Below are positions 59,401-64,000 of a stretch of DNA of 64,000 nucleotides, piece after piece. This DNA is from Hevea brasiliensis. Taxonomy: Eukaryota > Streptophyta > Magnoliopsida > Malpighiales > Euphorbiaceae. Under the pieces are notes generated by a model. It was given only the letters and a program-made list of their open reading frames with translations. It ran no database searches and had not been told where the DNA came from. Where the stretch lies: NCBI RefSeq assembly GCF_030052815.1, contig NC_079498.1, positions 80,462,992 through 80,526,991 of the forward strand, in the 5' to 3' direction. How positions within the stretch are numbered: position 1 is the stretch's first letter; every line of letters starts with the position of its first letter. The position numbers were made by a program, and so were the translations under genes.

Positions 59401-60110
59401 TTTCGGCATGGATGAGAGAATTGGAGAAGATGAAGATTTCAGATTGTGTAATGGGTTTACACCTGCCCATTTAGTGTTTAGTTTATTCCTTAGTGGTCCA
59501 CTTACACATATTAATCATATTATATGTTTAACTTTCATTTATTCCACATTAAACCCATAATTTTTGTTATTTACTTTATATTCCACCAATTTAATTTTTC
59601 ATTATATTTTCCAAGTGTAATATTATTTATTTTTAATGAACATTTAGGTCAAAAGACAACTCGGGATGTCAAATGACCATAATGCCCCTGTTCGGGTTGC
59701 ATTCCCGATTTTTCGGTAACACCAGATTTTGTCTATTTTTCGATTTCTCACTTTTCTTTGTACTAATTATTTAATTTTTCTTTGATATTTCTAATGATAT
59801 TTATACTTCAATAGGGGTCTATTTAAGTCCTAAAAATATTTTCCAGGGTTCCCCGCGGTCCAGGGTTAGTCAACGGTCCACACCGTGACTTGCCAGTGCG
59901 GTCACCCATCGCTAGGGTTCTCGGCTCGCTTAACTTGGTTACATTTTTTGCTATTATTTTTCCTTTGTTTTTCTTGTATTTTCTTTTCTTGTATTTCATT
60001 ATTTTATGTCTCCTCACTCATATCAAAGTGTAGTTCTAGGCATCCTAACTGTCCGGACAGCACTGGTCATCGGAACAGTAGAAGGCACTACCGAACATAG
60101 GGGTGTTACA
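56470..60110 (-). repeat. Element H 5' LTR (3641 bp)
   Basis: It is the partner of 47988-51618, with the same ends and the same internal 40-bp duplication (57360-57435). The clearest difference is at 57040-57075, where the sequence beside the second stem-loop is replaced relative to the 3' LTR. Confidence 0.95.
57091..57107 (-). other. Conserved LTR stem-loop, H 5' LTR
   Basis: CTGAGACA/TGTCTCAG, identical to the 3' LTR copy. Confidence 0.75.
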
Positions 60111-61620
60111 AATTAGTAGTTTTAATCACACAATTAAATTTTGATTCAAATCAGAATTTAAAAAAATTGTTTGAATGTGATTTAAATTTGAATTTTAAAA
60201 GTTGTTTGAATGTGATTCAAATCTAAATTTTTAAAGTTGTTTGAATCATATTTAAATCTGATTTTTTAAAGTTGTTTGAATAATATTCAAATCTGAATTT
60301 TTAAAAATTGTTTGAATGTGATTCAAATCTGATTTTTAAAAATTGTTTGCATGTGATTCAAATCTGAATTTTTAAATTTGTTTGAATGAGATTCAAATAT
60401 GAATTTTTAAATTTGTTTGAATCATATTCAAATCTGATTTTTTAAGTTGAATATGAGATATTCAATTTAATTTAAGTATGTATGTTTTATTTAATTGTTA
60501 AATAGTGATATGCATGATGGATGATCATGGACTATAAAAGATTAATGTGATTGGATTTATTTCTTTTATGTTTCTTTGGGATTGTAAATTAATTAATTTA
60601 TTTTAATTTATTTTGGGCATGTATTATTATGGTTGTAATAATTTTGGGTTACAATTTCATTTATTTAAATTCTTGTAAATTCTCCTTGGTATGCCAAGGA
60701 TTACTATGTAATTGGATTGCAAGAAGTTCAATGAGGTCAAGAGCATTGGTGGGACCAGTGGGAGGAATTCAAGATCAAGTGTTGATTATGTACTCCTTCA
60801 GCAACTCTTGTAAAATGAATGAATGAAATGCACCTAGAAATGCCCTGATTCAATTCTTGGTGGCTCAGAATTGAATCCCTTAGAAAGTCCATGATCATAC
60901 CATATTTACTGCTTATCCATGAATGCATGAGATGTATGGGAATGTATGCAATTATATGATATATGCATGCTAAATGGATAATGTGCAAAGTGAAACCTTA
61001 ATAGTAATTAGGATGACCATAAAATCTTTCAAACAAATGATTAAGTTGGAAATGCTATAATTAAAGTAATTATAACATGGGCCCTCCATTGGGGCAATTA
61101 TTTTAAAAAATTTTAAATAGTTGCATAAGATGCAATTAATTTAAGAGATTTTCTTAAGAATAATTGTTAAGCATGAGATGTTGTAAATATGTAAATGGTT
61201 TGGTGGCCAATATTGGATGTACCTGAGGACATTAAAATTATTTGCATAATTACTGACTCAATGGGATCAACTTAACTAATGCAAGATAAGTCAATAATGG
61301 ATGTACCTAAGATTTTGAGCATTAGGGGCTAGGTAAGGATTGAACCTCACATGAGATGTGATGGGCAAGGAGTTGCTCACTTATAGTTTATTGTAATTCC
61401 AATAATGGATGTACCTGGTGATGATCAATAGAATTATAAGAATTCAATCACCCACTAGAAATCCATCCAACTAGGATTTCCATTTTCTACTATGGAAGTG
61501 TAGGATTCGCTAAGTTAGTGGGAGGACCAATTTGATTAAAAGACCATAATCATTTTGGTTAATTACATGATTCATTTACTAATTAATCTGGTTATTTTTT
61601 ACAGTTAATTTCTGATAATA
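60111..61620 (+). other. Copia-2 leader, 3' part
   Basis: This is about 1.5 kb of non-coding internal sequence, starting with the second AATTA duplication of H. It contains the 35-bp tandem array (60134-60450) and three copies of ATAATGGATGTACCTG (61209-61227, 61292-61310, 61400-61418). The Copia-1 leader is similar but has the array contracted. Confidence 0.85.
60134..60450 (+). repeat. 35-bp tandem array, about eight copies
   Basis: GTTTGAATGTGATTCAAATC-type units start at 60169, 60204, 60239, 60274, 60310, 60345, 60380 and 60415, a strict 35-36 bp period. A partial unit precedes them. Each unit contains a short inverted repeat (TTTGAAT..ATTCAAA). Confidence 0.92.
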
Positions 61621-62515
61621 ATGAGCACATAACAACTACCACCATCCAATATCCTTGCAAGCATACTTGATCGTAATAGGTTTACAGGACCTAATCTGTC
61701 TGATTGGCTAAGAAATTTGAAACTTGTCCTGAACCTTGAACATATAGGATATGTTCTAGATTCAAATGTTCCTGGCCCCTTACCTTCAGAGGCCACTCAA
61801 GAGGAACATGAAACTTTGGACAAGTGGAAGGAGCATGATATGAGAGCTAAGTGTTACATGCTTGCTTCCATGAGTAATGAGCTATAGAAGCAGCATGAGA
61901 ACATGCAGAGTGCGAGTGAGATCCTCCTTCACCTATAAGAGTTGTATGGTGAGTGCAGCAGGAATGCTAGGTATGAGATATCTAGGCAGCTGTTTCGCAT
62001 GAGGATGTCTGAGGGACAGAATGTTGGGGATCATGTCCACAAGATGATTCGGCTAATTGAACAGCTGGAACATCTTGATTTCAACATGGATTTCCAACTA
62101 CAGATGGATTTGATCCTTTAGTCCCTTCCTGAGTCTTTTGGGAATTTTGTGACAAATTTCCATATGACTAAACAGGAATGCACCTTAGCTGGTTTACTCA
62201 ACATGCTAGTTATTGCCCAAAAGAATATGCCGGGCAATAAAGGAAAAGAGGTAGCTTTGATTGCATCTTCTTCTACTGGAAAGTCCAACAAGAAGAAGGG
62301 CAATAAGAAAAAGAAACCTCAGATTCCTGGTCCTTCTAAGAAAATAGCTAAACAGAAAGGAAAGACTAAAGCTAATGGAGGCAAAGGAAAGCGTTTCCAC
62401 TGCCAGAAGGATGGGCACTGGAAAAGGAACTGCCCAGAGTATCTTGCTTCTCTGAAGGACAAGAAAGATACACCTTCGGAAGGTATATCCATATCTTGTT
62501 ATTTAGATTCTGATG
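61621..62515 (+). pseudogene. Copia-2 gag
   Basis: The ATG at 61621 matches the Copia-1 gag start. Visible segments are GPNLSDWLRNLKLVLNLEH, EEHETLDKWKEHDMRAKCY, SRQLFRMRMSEGQNVGDHV, EQLEHLDF and LAGLLNMLVIAQKNMPGNK. After them come a Lys-rich stretch and the knuckle FHCQKDGHWKRNC. The first zinc-ligand Cys is Arg here (CGT at 62392-62394), while Copia-1 keeps it. In-frame stops are at 61630, 61885, 61936 and 62119, each at a Gln codon position. Gag would form the virus-like particle and bind the RNA. Confidence 0.9.
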
Positions 62516-62769
62516 ATACTCATAGTTCATTTACAGCTTGGGTTTTAGATACTGGTGCCAGTTCTCACATTTCTAATGATATGCAGGAACTAGCAAATAG
62601 TAGCAGCTTGTATTCTCGAGATGTTAGACTTCGGATTGGCAATGGCTCAACTGTTGAACCTTTAGCCATAGGATCTAACTCTTTTTACACGTCTGGACAT
62701 GTTTTGTGTTTGGATAATATTTTATATGTACCTGATGCTTTTAAGAACATCATTTCTATACTAGTTTGA
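62516..62769 (+). pseudogene. Copia-2 protease
   Basis: AWVLDTGASSHISNDMQEL carries the DTG active site at 62548-62556, followed by LRIGNGSTVEPLAIG and NILYVPDAFKNIIS. It is in the gag frame. A one-base loss relative to Copia-1, just before 62767, creates the TGA at 62767-62769 and shifts the integrase into another frame. Confidence 0.9.
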
Positions 62770-63803
62770 CTAGAATTGGCTATGAATTTCAGTTCACAGA
62801 TGATGTTTGCAATATTTATTTTGGAAATAAATATGTTAGTTCGGGTTATATGAATGATGGTCTTTATTATTTGGATAATAACGAAAAACACAAAATGAAT
62901 GCAAGTGATCTAAATGAATGCAATGCCATGGTGAAAACCAACTCAAGTTCAAAATATATTTGGCACTTAAGGTTATGCCATGTTGCAGAAGATAGGATTA
63001 CAAAACTGGAGAAAATGGGGATTCTTTCCTCATTGGGCTCTGAGCCTACTCCAACTTGTGAATCTTACCTTCAGGGCAAAATGACTAGATCACCCTTTAT
63101 TGGACAAGGGTTAAGGGCTGAAAATATTTTGGAGCTAATACATAATGATGTATGTGGTCCATTTAAGGAAATGGCTAGAGGCGGTTTTCATTACTTTATT
63201 ACCTTTACTGGTGATAAATCAAGGTTTGGGTATTTGTATTTGATGAAATACAAACATGAATCCTTTGAAAAGTTTAAAAAATTTAAATTTGAAGTAGAAA
63301 ATTAAACAGGAAAGAGTATTAAAGCTCTTCGATCAGATCATGGAGGTGAATATTTGAGTACTGAATTTGATGAATACTTGAGAGAGCACGGCATTGTTTC
63401 CCAGCTGACTCCTCCAGGAACACCACAGTTGAATGGTGTATCTGAAAGGAGAAATCGTACCCTATTGGATATGGTATGTAGTATGATGAGCTATACTGAT
63501 ATGCCAATCTCCTTTTGGGGATTTGCATTAGAATTAGCTTTGTATATTCTGAATAGAATTCCATCAAAATCAGTTTCTTCCACACCTTATGAGATATGGC
63601 ATGGAAGAAAACCAAGTCTTAAGCATGTTAAGATTTGGGGTTGTCTAGCTTATATCGAAAAGATAAACACTGATAAATTGGAAACCAGATCAGAAAAAGG
63701 TCGATTTGTTGGATATCCAAAAGATAGTTTTGGATATTATTTTTATTTGCCTACATCACAAAAGGTTGTGGTGAGTAGAGATGCTACATTTCTTGAACAA
63801 TAG
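62770..63803 (+). pseudogene. Copia-2 integrase
   Basis: The frame is open from about 62766. The N-terminal zinc site has its His pair (WHLRLCHVAED), but the second Cys is Tyr (CESYLQGK). The core has Asp in HNDVCGPF, Asp in RSDHGGEY and Glu in VSERRNRT. A stop TAA at about 63303 replaces a Gln codon seen in Copia-1. The C-terminal part (MPISFWGFALELALYILN, TPYEIWHGRKPSLKH, GRFVGYPKDSFGYYF) is readable. TAG at 63801-63803 ends the frame, the same stop position as in Copia-1. Confidence 0.9.
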
Positions 63804-64000
63804 TTTGTTCAAGAAGGAGACAAAGGAAGGAAAATTGAGTTAGAATTAAAGAATTCTGACCAACCAATAGATCAGATGGATATAGATCCATCTAGTCAAC
63901 CTACACCCATTGATGAAACATCTACAGCTATTCCTCGTAGAACAACCAGGGTATCTCACCCACCAGTGAGATATGGTTTCCTTCATGAAGAAGAACAAGG
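63804..64000 (+). pseudogene. Copia-2 IN-RT linker, cut by window end
   Basis: After the shared TAG the same frame continues with FVQEGDKGRKIELELKN, then QMDIDPSSQPT and SHPPVRYGFLHEEEQ. It aligns with the Copia-1 linker at 4700-4928. RT lies outside the window. Confidence 0.88.

Larger units (their letters stand above)
47988..60110 (-). mobile_element. Element H: nearly complete Tekay/Del-type Gypsy element (12.1 kb)
   Basis: H has two long LTRs (47988-51618 and 56470-60110), a Met-tRNA primer site, a gag-pol in one frame, a chromodomain and a polypurine tract. It is flanked by exact duplications AATTA (47983-47987 and 60111-60115). The LTRs differ at few sites by eye, so H is among the youngest layers. 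Four in-frame stops and a changed RT catalytic residue argue that it cannot move on its own. It lies in the Copia-2 leader. Confidence 0.95.
45657..64000 (+). mobile_element. Copia-2: Ty1/copia retrotransposon, split by H, runs off the window
   Basis: This is a plus-strand member of the same family as Copia-1. It comprises the 5' LTR 45657-47744, primer site, leader (split by Gypsy H), gag, protease, integrase and the start of the RT region at the window end. It is inserted in the G protease region, and the left target sequence is GTTTG (45652-45656). The 3' half is outside. Stops and frameshifts make it inactive, though it is better preserved than Copia-1. Confidence 0.92.

Noticed and set aside
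60134..60450. Regular 35-bp repeats resembling a CRISPR array
   Set aside because: The units are contiguous and diverged, with no unique spacers, no cas genes, and they sit inside a plant copia leader.

Overview
The window is plant nuclear DNA, AT-rich and made almost entirely of nested LTR retrotransposons. I see no host protein-coding gene, tRNA, rRNA, CRISPR array or bacterial-type operon. The plant assignment rests on three things: chromodomain-bearing Gypsy polyproteins (chromovirus, Tekay/Del type) with LTRs of 2.9-3.8 kb, Ty1/copia elements with initiator-Met-tRNA primer sites, and a decayed Tat/Ogre-type integrase. The species cannot be determined from this sequence.

Layout, left half. 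Bases 1-1433 are the 3' end of a Tat/Ogre-like LTR lying inside the 3' LTR of Copia-1, a minus-strand element running from 26641 leftward out of the window. Copia-1 is cut by three further insertions. An 842-bp element with long inverted ends (D, 3576-4417, target duplication ATTTA) sits in reverse transcriptase. A plus-strand Tekay-type solo LTR (A, 7007-19673, duplication AAGAC) sits in gag and is itself split by a complete but internally deleted Gypsy element (B, 9554-18421, duplication TGATT). A minus-strand solo LTR (C, 23304-26524, duplication GACCT) sits in the Copia-1 5' LTR. Copia-1 in turn lies inside another Gypsy LTR (I, 26642-28815).

Middle. 28816-30394 is the oldest exposed layer: unassigned sequence, then a decayed minus-strand Tat/Ogre integrase.

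Right half. This is a second chain of nested insertions: Tat remnant < LTR E (30395-33584) < Gypsy F (3' LTR 33585-36878, pol to 39034) < Gypsy G (3' LTR 39035-42613, pol to 45656) < Copia-2 (plus strand, from 45657 past the window end) < Gypsy H (47988-60110, both LTRs, duplication AATTA). H is the best-preserved element: gag, protease, RT, RNase H, integrase and chromodomain lie in one frame, broken by four stop codons and a mutated RT active site.

None of the elements looks autonomous as read here. The observations most worth a second look are a base-pair-covarying stem-loop at the same place in nearly every Gypsy LTR, the D element whose 5' end is an inverted copy of an LTR 3' end, an 80-bp GT-AG intron-like insertion in the F integrase, a roughly 190-210 bp repeating module inside all the Tekay-type LTRs, and mosaic LTRs that combine parts of different families. 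I did not find a previously undescribed multi-gene system. All identity and age statements are by eye.
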